A DNA stretch of 35,786 bases, from the NCBI GenBank assembly GCA_024689365.1, contig JAILDQ010000212.1, forward strand, positions 1 to 35,786. The letters are read 5' to 3'. This stretch comes from Treponema sp. (GTDB lineage Bacteria; Spirochaetota; Spirochaetia; Treponematales; Treponemataceae). Below the pieces are notes generated by a model. The model was not told the DNA's origin. It was given only the letters and a program-made list of their open reading frames with translations, and did no database searches. Both the position numbers and the translations under genes were made by a program. Shown here piece after piece: positions 27,397-35,708 of the stretch (positions within the stretch are counted from its first letter, which is position 1; every line of letters begins with the position of its first letter).

Positions 27397-27578
27397 ATAT
27401 GTTCTTCTATTACGACGCTGAAATATTCAGCGGAAGAACGGTATTAGTTTCTGCATAACCGCAGATGGTATGTTGTCTACTGTTTTATAGCCCCAGTCAG
27501 GCTTGCTCTCTTTGTCGGAAATTGCATAACGCCTCCTGTCGCGCGGGCGGTTAAAGTCCTCATCTCTTTCCTGCCCAC
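27374..27578 (-). ncRNA. candidate short transcript (sRNA or small-protein mRNA)
   Basis: Minus strand: TTGCAT (27607-27612), 16-nt spacer, TGC-TATCAT extended -10 (27585-27590); ends in AAGGCTCGACAAGCTCGAGCCTTTTTTTT terminator (27374-27396). Confidence 0.5.
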
Positions 27579-27682
27579 GATTTAATGATAGCATAGATTC
27601 TGAATAATGCAAGTTTTTTTTAATGAAAAAAGCGCTTTTTTTTGCCCTTTTTTTTGATTGTTGAAATTTTCAAACAAGCCCC

Positions 27683-28654
27683 TTAAAGCTCAATCGTGCA
27701 AGCGATGGGAAGGTGGTCGGACCAACCGTTAAGGGAATAAATTCTAAAAGGCTTTGGCCTTCCGTCGTCGTATGACCATTCTCCTGTTCGCGGAGAAAAA
27801 TCTTGCACTTGCAAATTTCCGCAAGAAAAAAAATGGTCGATTCTTTCCCATTTGTCTTTGTAATTGTAGCTTCCCAAGGGGCCGTCAAATTCCAGCCAAG
27901 GCGAGTAGAGCGAAACTTTTTTCCCCGAATAGCCGGACGTCAACTCAACGCAGGCGGGCGAAGAAATTGTAAATTCCTTGATGTCTTGGTTAAAGTCTCC
28001 GGCGCAAAGAATCGCGGCGCTTGAATCGCCTTCTTGCGCTTGAATAATTTTTTGCGTCAAAAGGCTTTCTTGCCACTTGCGCCAAACGCTTGTGTCTTCC
28101 GCGCCCGCCTTGGACTTCCAATGGTTTACAAAAATTTTTAGGGGCTTTGGCTCAAGCAAGTCAACTTCAATGATGGGCCTCATTGAAGGCGAAGGGCCTT
28201 TTTCGCTTTGAATGTCCAAGGAATGCGATTTTATTCCTTTTATTTCATAACGCGATAGAAGGGCGCAGCCAATCGACGACTTTTCTTTTTTTGAAAAGCA
28301 AGCGTATTTGTAAACCTTCGCGGGATTCCAATTGTTTCCGGCCAAGGCGTTAGAAATGTCGTAAACGATTCCGATGTTTTCTATTTCTTCCAAAATCACA
28401 AGGTCGCCGTCAAGCTCGTTGATGGCCTTGCAGAGCTTTTGCAGGCGCTCTTTGTAAGCGTCTTCATTCCATTTTTTTGACTTGATGAAATTTGAGTATT
28501 CGATTCCGTCCTTGTTTCCGTCAAAAAAAGTTTGCGCGTTCCAGTTAACGACTTTTAGCGAAATCTTTTTTTTCCCGGAATTTTGGCAAGCCGCAAGGAC
28601 AAGGCTTGCGAATAAAAGCGCCGCAGCCGCCGCCTTTCTTTTTAATCCTTTCAT
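27683..28654 (-). CDS. endonuclease/exonuclease/phosphatase-family lipoprotein
   Basis: LLFASLVLAACQNS lipobox; KVVNWNAQTFFDG, VILEEIEN, FVNHWKSKAG, CAGDFNQD, SDHLPIACTIEL. Confidence 0.88.
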   Translation of the reverse strand: MKGLKRKAAAAALLFASLVLAACQNSGKKKISLKVVNWNAQTFFDGNKDGIEYSNFIKSKKWNEDAYKERLQKLCKAINELDGDLVILEEIENIGIVYDISNALAGNNWNPAKVYKYACFSKKEKSSIGCALLSRYEIKGIKSHSLDIQSEKGPSPSMRPIIEVDLLEPKPLKIFVNHWKSKAGAEDTSVWRKWQESLLTQKIIQAQEGDSSAAILCAGDFNQDIKEFTISSPACVELTSGYSGKKVSLYSPWLEFDGPLGSYNYKDKWERIDHFFSCGNLQVQDFSPRTGEWSYDDGRPKPFRIYSLNGWSDHLPIACTIEL

Positions 28655-28758
28655 TTTTCCTCTCTTGCGAAAAGCCGCGTTTTTTTTGCCTTCCGCCCGT
28701 CACATATAAGATACAAATTTTTATTAAAAAATGCGCCTTAAGTCGCAAAAAAAACAAA

Positions 28759-28863
28759 AATAATTTCCGCTCCAAAGCGAAAGCGCGGCGAAGCGAAGAC
28801 GGGAGGCTCCGTCTCTTTTTTTCCGTCGCTGGGACCCGCAATTTTAGCCCGCTTTTTTACTTT
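28759..28863. repeat. partial copy of the foldback right arm
   Basis: CAAAGCGAAAGCGCGGCGAAGCGAAGACGGGAGGCTCCGTCTCTTTTTTTCCGTCGCTGGGACCCGC...AGCCCGCTTTTTTACTTT, nearly the same as 28982-29087. Confidence 0.8.
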
Positions 28864-28875
28864 CAAATCATTCTA

Positions 28876-29092
28876 ATTAAAAAAAATAAACGGGCAAAAT
28901 AAAAGGCGGGACGCAGGAAAAAAAGAGTGGAAGGACCCGTCAGCAAGCAAGCGAGCGGCGGCGCTCGAAAGAGCGCAAGTGAATGATTTCCATTTCAAAG
29001 CGAAAGCGCTGCGAAGCGAAGACGGGAGGCTCCGTCTCTTTTTTTTCGTCGCTGGGACCCGCCATTACAAGCCCGCTTTTTTACTTTTTTTA
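28876..29092. repeat. nested imperfect inverted repeat (foldback element)
   Basis: CGGGC 28891-28895/GCCCG 29071-29075; GGCGGG 28905-28910/CCCGCC 29058-29063; GAAAAAAAGAG/CTCTTTTTTTTC; CCCGTC/GACGGG; internal GCGCTC-GAAA-GAGCGC 28961-28976. Confidence 0.65.
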
Positions 29093-29340
29093 AACGATTG
29101 ACCTCGCCGCTAGTTCAGGTAAAAAAATACCTCGGCTGTTTGCGCGAGTTAGGATGCGAGCGCAAATGTTGCCGCTTATGCGGCGTCTAGCAATTATGGT
29201 TTTGCTAACGATTGACCTCGCCGCTAGTTCGGGTAAAAAAATACGCCGGCTGTTTGCGCGAGTTGGGATGCGAGCGCAAATGTTGCCGCTTATGCGGCGT
29301 CTAACAATTATGGTTTTGCTAACGATTGACCTCGCCGCTA
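29093..29340 (-). repeat. 114-bp tandem repeat, 2 full units plus 20 bp; carries copies C1/C2 of the dispersed element
   Basis: AACGATTGACCTCGCCGCTA begins at 29093, 29207 and 29321 (exact 114-bp period). Confidence 0.95.
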
Positions 29341-29361
29341 ATTTTCATTAAATTATCTTTT

Positions 29362-30534
29362 ATGAAAGAACTTGAACTTAAATACGGATGCAATCCAAAC
29401 CAAAAGCCCGCTCGGGTTTTCGTTGAGTCTGGCGATTTGCCTATAACTGTTGTGAACGGCCGTCCTGGCTACATCAATTTGCTTGACGCCTTGAACGGCT
29501 GGCAGCTTGTAAAGGAATTAAAGGAAGCCACTGGACTTCCAGCCGCCGCTTCATTCAAGCACGTTTCACCGGCAGGCGCCGCTGTAGGGCTTCCTCTTAG
29601 CGACACTCTCAAAGAGATTTACTTTACCGACGACGTTGAGCTTACGCCTCTTGCCTCTGCCTATGCCCGCGCTCGCGGCGCCGACAGAATGTCAAGCTTT
29701 GGAGACTTCATTTCCCTTAGCGACAAATGCGACAAGGCCACCGCGCTTTTGATTAAAAAAGAAGTTTCTGACGGAATCATCGCGCCAGGCTATGACGACG
29801 ACGCTTTGGAAATTTTAAAGGCCAAGAAAAAGGGCGGTTATTGCGTGATTCAAATTGACCCAAATTATCTTCCGCCTGAGCTTGAAAAAAAGCAAGTTTT
29901 TGGAGTCACCTTTGAGCAGGGCCACAACTTCATCAAGTTGGACGAAGAATGCTTGAAGAACGTTGTCACAAAGAAAAAGGATTTTACAAGCGAGCAAAAG
30001 CGCGACTTGATTATTTCTTTGATTGTGTTGAAGTACACCCAGTCAAACAGCGTTTGCTACGTAAAGGACGGACAGGCGATTGGAATCGGCGCGGGCCAGC
30101 AAAGCCGCGTTCACTGCACGCGCTTGGCGGGCGACAAGGCTGACAAGTGGTGGCTAAGGCAAAGCCCGAAAGTTTTGGGCCTTAAATTTGTTCCAAACAT
30201 TAAGAGAGCCGACCGCGACAACGCGATTGACGTTTACACCGGAAACGAGTATATGGACGTTCTTGCCGAAGGAAAATGGCAGAACATTTTTGCCGAAAAG
30301 CCCAGCGTCTTTACCGAGCAAGAAAAGGCTGAATGGATTTCAAAAAATAAAGACGTCGCTGTTGGAAGCGACGCCTTCTTTCCCTTTAGCGACAACGTTG
30401 AGCGAGCCTATAAGAGCGGCGTGAATGTAATCGCGCAGCCAGGCGGCTCTGTTCGCGACGACGCGGTGATTGATTCCTGCGACGACCACGGAATTGCCAT
30501 GGCCTTTACAGGAATCCGTTTGTTCCACCACTAA
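29362..30534 (+). CDS. phosphoribosylaminoimidazolecarboxamide (AICAR) formyltransferase, stand-alone PurH-like
   Basis: MKELELKYGCNPNQKPARVF, AASFKHVSPAGAAVG, YTQSNSVCYVKDGQAIGIGAGQQSRVHCTRLAGDKA, DAFFPFSDNVERA, GVNVIAQPGGSVRDD; ATG 29362 preferred. Confidence 0.92.
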   Translation: MKELELKYGCNPNQKPARVFVESGDLPITVVNGRPGYINLLDALNGWQLVKELKEATGLPAAASFKHVSPAGAAVGLPLSDTLKEIYFTDDVELTPLASAYARARGADRMSSFGDFISLSDKCDKATALLIKKEVSDGIIAPGYDDDALEILKAKKKGGYCVIQIDPNYLPPELEKKQVFGVTFEQGHNFIKLDEECLKNVVTKKKDFTSEQKRDLIISLIVLKYTQSNSVCYVKDGQAIGIGAGQQSRVHCTRLAGDKADKWWLRQSPKVLGLKFVPNIKRADRDNAIDVYTGNEYMDVLAEGKWQNIFAEKPSVFTEQEKAEWISKNKDVAVGSDAFFPFSDNVERAYKSGVNVIAQPGGSVRDDAVIDSCDDHGIAMAFTGIRLFHH

Positions 30535-30558
30535 TCGTTTTGGCTTTTTGTCTGGCGA

Positions 30559-31149
30559 CTATTCTTCTTTGTTGCCGGACAAAAAGTTGTTGAGCGCGTT
30601 TGTCAATCCTTGCGCTCCTTCTTGAATCTTTCCAGTGACAGTGTTTGTAGTTTCGTTAACTTTTTCGTCAACCTTTGATTTTGCCGTGTCCTTAACATTG
30701 TTGGCGGCTGTGTTGACCGAGTCCTTTACGGAATTGACTGCGTTTGAGCCGGTTTCTTTTAGGGCTCCTCCAATGCTGTTGGCGGCGTCGCCCAACGCCT
30801 TGCCTGTTTGGCTTGCTTTTTCAGATCCGTTTTTAACAGCGGTTGAAGAAGCGGCGGCAGCCTTGATTTTTGCGTAGGCTGAATTGTAGCGGCCCGTAAG
30901 GCGCCAATCGCTAAAGCGCTGGGTTGTTGTAAGCGTGACTGTTTTTCTCAACGCGTCGATTTCAACTTTTTGAGCCGCGATTGAAGCCGCTTTTGAACCG
31001 TCTTTGTTTTTGGCGCAAGCTTCGGCGCTTGTTACAAGAGTCGTAAATTTGGAAAGATAATTCGCCGCGGCGCTGTCGGCAAAAGCCAAGGCTCCAAATG
31101 CCAAGATTGCAAACACTGTCGCGATTTTTTTTAGATTTTTCATAGACAA
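30559..31149 (-). CDS. secreted Ala-rich protein with LEA/apolipoprotein-like C-terminal repeats
   Basis: Signal peptide KNLKKIATVFAILAFGALAFA; C-terminal ANNVKDTAKSKVDEKVNETTNTVTGKIQEGAQ. Confidence 0.7.
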   Translation of the reverse strand: MSMKNLKKIATVFAILAFGALAFADSAAANYLSKFTTLVTSAEACAKNKDGSKAASIAAQKVEIDALRKTVTLTTTQRFSDWRLTGRYNSAYAKIKAAAASSTAVKNGSEKASQTGKALGDAANSIGGALKETGSNAVNSVKDSVNTAANNVKDTAKSKVDEKVNETTNTVTGKIQEGAQGLTNALNNFLSGNKEE

Positions 31150-31175
31150 ACTCCTTGCTGAAAAATTATTTCAGT

Positions 31176-31204
31176 ATTATTGCGCTTTTATAAAAGAATT
31201 TCAA
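31176..31204 (-). promoter_or_regulatory. sigma70-type promoter TTGAAA-17-AATAAT, minus strand
   Basis: TTTCAA 31199-31204 and ATTATT 31176-31181 on the plus strand; GCGC adjacent to the -10. Confidence 0.6.
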
Positions 31205-31280
31205 TTGAAAAAATCAAAAGACTTTTCTGTGAACGAAAGCTTGCAAAAATTGCTGGATGCGCGAGGGTGGGTGGAGACAA

Positions 31281-31310
31281 AAAAAATCAGCCTGAAAGTT
31301 TTCAGGCTGA
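31281..31310 (-). terminator. intrinsic terminator for the minus-strand ABC/DUF4340 operon
   Basis: TCAGCCTGAAA-GT-TTTCAGGCTGA perfect 11-bp arms, T run on the minus strand. Confidence 0.85.
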
Positions 31311-31348
31311 CGTGGTTGCTTGAAAGTTTTTTCAGGCTGACGAAAATG

Positions 31349-31936
31349 TTATATTTCTTTTTGCTCGGAACTTTTGTCCTCGGGCTTGCTTTCGGCCGCT
31401 TCCTCTTCTTTTGGGGGAGTTGGCTTTAGGGATTCCAAATCAAATTCCCAAGTGGAGCGAAGCCTTCCGCTGGCCAAGAAAATTTCTTTTTTGCCTTCGA
31501 CTTGAATGTAAGACTGGCTTCCGCTTGAACTGTCTTTTCCTATTGAAAACGAAATCAAGTTTTTGTCCTTTTCTTTCGCTTGAACGACAATCGCCTTGTC
31601 AAGGCCGTAGCGCTCCAAAGAGGCTTCTGACGCAGATTTGCTTGTTACGCCCAAAGTCTTCAAGGGAGTGAAAGATTTTTGCAAGGCGGCGACTTTGTTC
31701 GAGTCTAGCGCCTCGCCGCCGCAAAACCATGTGTCTCCGTTTTTTTGCAAAACAATTTTGTTGCCTGAATTTTCGATTGAGATAAAGTCGGGCTCGCCCT
31801 TGAACTTGAATGTCTTTTGCGGCGACTTCAAGCCAAGCAAAAATTGAACGACGCAAATGACCGCAAGCGCCGCGGCGACGCAAGCCAATATTTTAGTTCG
31901 TTTGGAAATCTTAAAATCAACGTTCATTTTATTCAT
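31349..31936 (-). CDS. DUF4340 domain-containing protein
   Basis: N-terminal TM, ISIENSGNKIVLQKNGDTWFCGGEALDSNKVAALQKSFTPLKTLGV; operon with GldFG-like gene. Confidence 0.72.
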   Translation of the reverse strand: MNKMNVDFKISKRTKILACVAAALAVICVVQFLLGLKSPQKTFKFKGEPDFISIENSGNKIVLQKNGDTWFCGGEALDSNKVAALQKSFTPLKTLGVTSKSASEASLERYGLDKAIVVQAKEKDKNLISFSIGKDSSSGSQSYIQVEGKKEIFLASGRLRSTWEFDLESLKPTPPKEEEAAESKPEDKSSEQKEI

Positions 31937-34733
31937 CCTTCTTTGCAGCTTTTGAATTTTTTTGAATCTCGCGCTCGTCGTTTGGATTGTACTTTGCGCG
32001 AATCTCGCTTCTTCTTACGCTTCTAAGGCGCCAAACAAGCAAGCCTGAAAGCGCCACTAATATGGCAAGGCCAAATTGGTTGAAGAGCTTGAAAATTGTT
32101 GCGAGAGCGGCGTTTTTGTTTTCAATCAAGTTTCCTGAAACGCCCTTTGTTCGCATCTCGCAGTAATCTTCTTCGCCGTTCAAGTAGTCAACGCTGTTTC
32201 GCATGAAGTAAGACATCGGCTCTCTTCCGCCTTCGTCAATCAATTGCTGTGTAGTCACTTGCGAAGAGTTTATCAAAATGATTTTGGCGTTTTGAATTCC
32301 CTTGTCCAAATATTCGCTCGCGCTGATGGCGTCAGTTTTGGCGCCTTCTTCAAGTCCTTCTTTGGATTCGCTTTCGTCTTTTTCTTCAGGAATGCCGGCA
32401 AAGGCGCTCTTGAATTTTCCTTCGACCAAAACGGCAAGGTTTTTCTGGCTCATCGTTGACCTGTCTTCCGGCGGAAGAATGTATCCTGGATACAAGATTA
32501 TGTTTTCGCTTACTGTCCAAGCTTCGTCTGACGAACGGGCCAAAACTGTTGTCTTTGCCTCTTTGTTCTTTTGCGCTTCGCTGATGTCGATTGAACCGTT
32601 CTGCAAGAAAATCATTTGCGGAATGTATTTTGTTATCGGATTCTTTTTGTCAAGCTGTTTTTGCGCAAGAAGGGGAGCCCAATTCATTTTCATCGCGTTG
32701 GCGCGTCCCTGGTTTTGAATGAAACAATTTTCGTCCATTACAAAATTCGCTTCGGGAACAATTCCATAAGAAGAAAGAATTTTCTCAAGGCCTGTTTCAG
32801 GTTTTGAATATGATGGCATCGAGGAACCGCCGCCAGACTCTTGAAGCGAGTCCAAGCAGAACAAAACGTTTCCGCCCTTCATTATGAATTGGTCAAGCTT
32901 TCTGAGCTCCTTGTCGCTGAACTTTGTTTTTGGTCCGTTAACAATCGCGCACTTTATGTTAAGGGGAATGTCGTCTTGGCTAAGATTGATTTCCTTGAAA
33001 GTGTAAATGTCGTTCAAAACGTTTCTGAAAGTTTCAGCGGTGAGTTGGTTTTGGCTGTAAGGATTTCCGTTCAAGGCAAGCTCGTCGTGGCCTGTGATGT
33101 AGGCGATTTCGACTGTTCTTGCAAGAAGGCTTTCTATTGAAGATGAAACGCTTTCTTGCAAATTGTCGGCGCCTGCCAAACGCCAGCCAAAAAAGTTTTG
33201 AAGCTTTAAAGGAATGTTTCTGAATTCTCCGTCCAATTCCAAAACAAGGCCCAAGGCTGTGACTTTCTTTTCTTGCGTGTTCGGGTCGTCGTAGTTTACG
33301 GTTTGAATTCCGTACTTTTCGCCAAGGGCGAGCGCTTCTTGTCCAACGGCGTTTTTAACGACAAAGTTTATTTGGCCGTTGTATTTTTTGTTCAATTCGC
33401 TTGCGGTGTTTTTTACGTGGTCTTCAATTTTGTCCAAGCCGGCGATTCCAAAATCCTTTAATTCGCTTGCGGGATACAAAATCAAGTTGAGGCCGCCGTT
33501 CAAAGCCGCCAATGCGTCGTTGGTGGAAATCATTTTTGACATCGCTGTTGTCAATGTGTATTCCAAGCCCGCGGTTGAATTGATTGAGTCAAAGGTCTTT
33601 ACGTTGTCGCCGTAAACAATCGCGGCGCTCATCCAAACCGCTTTGGCGCTCACTTCCGTCGTCTCCACTTTTTGAACTTGCGTTTGTGAAAGTCCGTATG
33701 AGTTTGCCGCTTCTTGGCTTTCCTCTTTGTTCATGTCGTAGAATTTGTAGTTGAAATTTTTGTTGCCCGCGTTTTTATATTCAAGCAAAATGTCGCGAAG
33801 GTATTGGTCTACGTTGTTGTAAGGAGCCGGCAAGTCGCTTGAAAAGAAAACGTTCACGTTAAGGGGCTCTTGCAAATTCTGGACCAATTCCTTGCTGGCC
33901 TTTGAAAGCGAGAACATTTTTTGCTCTGTCAAGTCGCATCTAAAGAAAGCCTTGCTTCCAGCCATGTTCGCAAGAATCAAAATTACGATTGACAAAATCA
34001 AGTCAACGGAATTTTCTTTTGTCCAATTTATGACGAATCTCTTGATTGTAAAAAGCAAGAAAATCGCGGTCAAGGCGACAAAGTAAAGAATGTCCCTTGA
34101 ATCAACGATTCCTCTGGCGATGGCCTGAAAGTGCGTGGAAACGCTCAGCCAAGAAAGAAAGCGGACCAAGGGCGACGGAAGGAAAACCAAAACGCCGCCC
34201 ATAAGGGTCAGCGTAAAGCTGATGGCGAGCGCGGTGAAAAAAGCGATGATTTGGTTCTTTGTCGCGGCGCTCGAAAAAATTCCAATCGCTGAATACGTGG
34301 CGCACAAAAAGAGCGCTCCGATGTAGCCGCCCAAAAGAGGGCCCGCGTCCGGCTTTCCAAAAACAAGGCAAGTGATTGCGTAAAAAAGCGTCGGCAAAAG
34401 CATCGCCGCGCTTGTGATGAAAGCCGCCAAATACTTTCCGATTGTGACTTGCGCTTCCGTTACGGGAAGAGTCATCAAAGTTTCAAAACTTCCTGACCGC
34501 AATTCCTCGCTAAAAAGCCGCATCGTCAGCGCCGGTATAAAAAGGCTCAAGAGAATTGGAAGCAAGCCAAAGAAATTTCTTAAGTCAGCCCTTCCGTTCA
34601 AAAAGAAAGTTGAAAAGAAAAGGATTCCCGAAAAAATCAAGAAAAGGCCCGTAACGATATAGGCCGCCGGATTTGTAAAATAAGCGCAAAGCTCGCGCCT
34701 TGTTATGATAAAAATTGAATTTTGCTTTTTCAT
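31929..34733 (-). CDS. fused ABC-2 type permease and GldG-like protein
   Basis: N-terminal ABC-2 permease (IITRRELCAYFTNPAAYIVTGLF) followed by GldG-type region (LSKASKELVQNLQEPLNVNVFFSSDLPAPYNNVDQYLRDILLEY); 934 aa. Confidence 0.87.
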   Translation of the reverse strand: MKKQNSIFIITRRELCAYFTNPAAYIVTGLFLIFSGILFFSTFFLNGRADLRNFFGLLPILLSLFIPALTMRLFSEELRSGSFETLMTLPVTEAQVTIGKYLAAFITSAAMLLPTLFYAITCLVFGKPDAGPLLGGYIGALFLCATYSAIGIFSSAATKNQIIAFFTALAISFTLTLMGGVLVFLPSPLVRFLSWLSVSTHFQAIARGIVDSRDILYFVALTAIFLLFTIKRFVINWTKENSVDLILSIVILILANMAGSKAFFRCDLTEQKMFSLSKASKELVQNLQEPLNVNVFFSSDLPAPYNNVDQYLRDILLEYKNAGNKNFNYKFYDMNKEESQEAANSYGLSQTQVQKVETTEVSAKAVWMSAAIVYGDNVKTFDSINSTAGLEYTLTTAMSKMISTNDALAALNGGLNLILYPASELKDFGIAGLDKIEDHVKNTASELNKKYNGQINFVVKNAVGQEALALGEKYGIQTVNYDDPNTQEKKVTALGLVLELDGEFRNIPLKLQNFFGWRLAGADNLQESVSSSIESLLARTVEIAYITGHDELALNGNPYSQNQLTAETFRNVLNDIYTFKEINLSQDDIPLNIKCAIVNGPKTKFSDKELRKLDQFIMKGGNVLFCLDSLQESGGGSSMPSYSKPETGLEKILSSYGIVPEANFVMDENCFIQNQGRANAMKMNWAPLLAQKQLDKKNPITKYIPQMIFLQNGSIDISEAQKNKEAKTTVLARSSDEAWTVSENIILYPGYILPPEDRSTMSQKNLAVLVEGKFKSAFAGIPEEKDESESKEGLEEGAKTDAISASEYLDKGIQNAKIILINSSQVTTQQLIDEGGREPMSYFMRNSVDYLNGEEDYCEMRTKGVSGNLIENKNAALATIFKLFNQFGLAILVALSGLLVWRLRSVRRSEIRAKYNPNDEREIQKNSKAAKKDE

Positions 34734-34734
34734 C

Positions 34735-35685
34735 TTATTTTTCTTCCTTGCCTTGCGTCAACGTGTGGAAGACGTCTTCAAGGCTGTTTTTCTGAACGCC
34801 CATTTCGTAGATTGTCCAAGAGTTTTTGACGGCGGCCTGGAAAATCTCTTTTCTGGCCTCAACTCCTTCCTGCACTGAAAGGCGAACCGAGCAAAGCTTT
34901 CGTTCGCCCTTGATTTTTTCGCATTCCGTTTTGGCAAGTCCAGAAACTCCTTCAATCTTGGAAAGCGCTTTTTGAACGTCGGTGAAATTCGCGCCGCCGA
35001 GGGTCAAGTTTAGGGCGATGGAATTTCCAAAGCGCTCCCTAAGCTCGTTGGTCGGGCTGTCGGCCACCAATTTTCCTTTTGAAATGATGATTACGCGCGG
35101 ACAAAGGGTTTCAACCTCGCCCAAAATGTGGGTGGAAATTATTACGGTTCTTGTCTTTCCGATTTCTTTTATGAGGGCTCGCACGTCTTCGATTTGGTTC
35201 GGGTCAAGGCCGCTGGTCGGTTCGTCCAAAACCAAAATCTCAGGGTCGTTCATAAGCGCGTGGGCCAAGCCGACTCTTTGCCTGTAGCCGCGGGAAAGTT
35301 CCGAAATGTTTTTGTGCATTACTTCCTTTAAGCCGCAAGTTTGGCAGAGAAGGGGAACTTTTTGACTAGCGTCAACGTTTTGCATTTGGGCAACATAGTT
35401 CAAATAATCTTCAACTATCATGTCCGAGTACAAGGGCGCGCTTTCTGGCATGTAACCGATTTTGCTTTTCGCTTCCACCGGATTTTCGCTGATGTCCTTG
35501 CCGTCAATAATTACGCTTCCTGAGCTCGCTCCCAAAAAGCCGCAAATCATGCGCATGGTCGTTGTTTTGCCCGCGCCGTTTGGTCCAAGCAAGCCTACAA
35601 TTTGTCCTGTGGGAATTGAAAAGCTTACGTCGTCAACAGCCCGAAAGCTTCCGAACTGGCGCGAAAGGTGAGACACTTCAATCAT
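34735..35685 (-). CDS. ABC transporter ATP-binding protein (GldA-like)
   Basis: GLLGPNGAGKTTTMRMI Walker A, LSRGYRQRVGLAHAL signature, ILVLDEPTSGLDP Walker B. Confidence 0.95.
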   Translation of the reverse strand: MIEVSHLSRQFGSFRAVDDVSFSIPTGQIVGLLGPNGAGKTTTMRMICGFLGASSGSVIIDGKDISENPVEAKSKIGYMPESAPLYSDMIVEDYLNYVAQMQNVDASQKVPLLCQTCGLKEVMHKNISELSRGYRQRVGLAHALMNDPEILVLDEPTSGLDPNQIEDVRALIKEIGKTRTVIISTHILGEVETLCPRVIIISKGKLVADSPTNELRERFGNSIALNLTLGGANFTDVQKALSKIEGVSGLAKTECEKIKGERKLCSVRLSVQEGVEARKEIFQAAVKNSWTIYEMGVQKNSLEDVFHTLTQGKEEK

Positions 35686-35708
35686 TTTTTATTGCTCCAT
35701 AAGAAAAA

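Noticed and set aside
28545-28902. ORFs 28545-28841 (-) and 28606-28902 (+)
   Set aside because: They read through the repeat arm and the start of the endonuclease gene; highly basic or low-complexity, no family resemblance.
29093-29340. CRISPR array
   Set aside because: Two near-identical 114-bp units with no spacer/repeat alternation and no cas genes.
29154-29351. 65-aa ORF with an internal duplicated sequence (MRAQMLPLMRRL...)
   Set aside because: It is the translation of the 114-bp tandem repeat (114 is a multiple of 3), giving a 38-aa period by arithmetic rather than a protein repeat.
31205-31429. 74-aa plus-strand ORF
   Set aside because: Runs through the minus-strand terminator and into the DUF4340 gene on the other strand; no RBS or recognisable domain.
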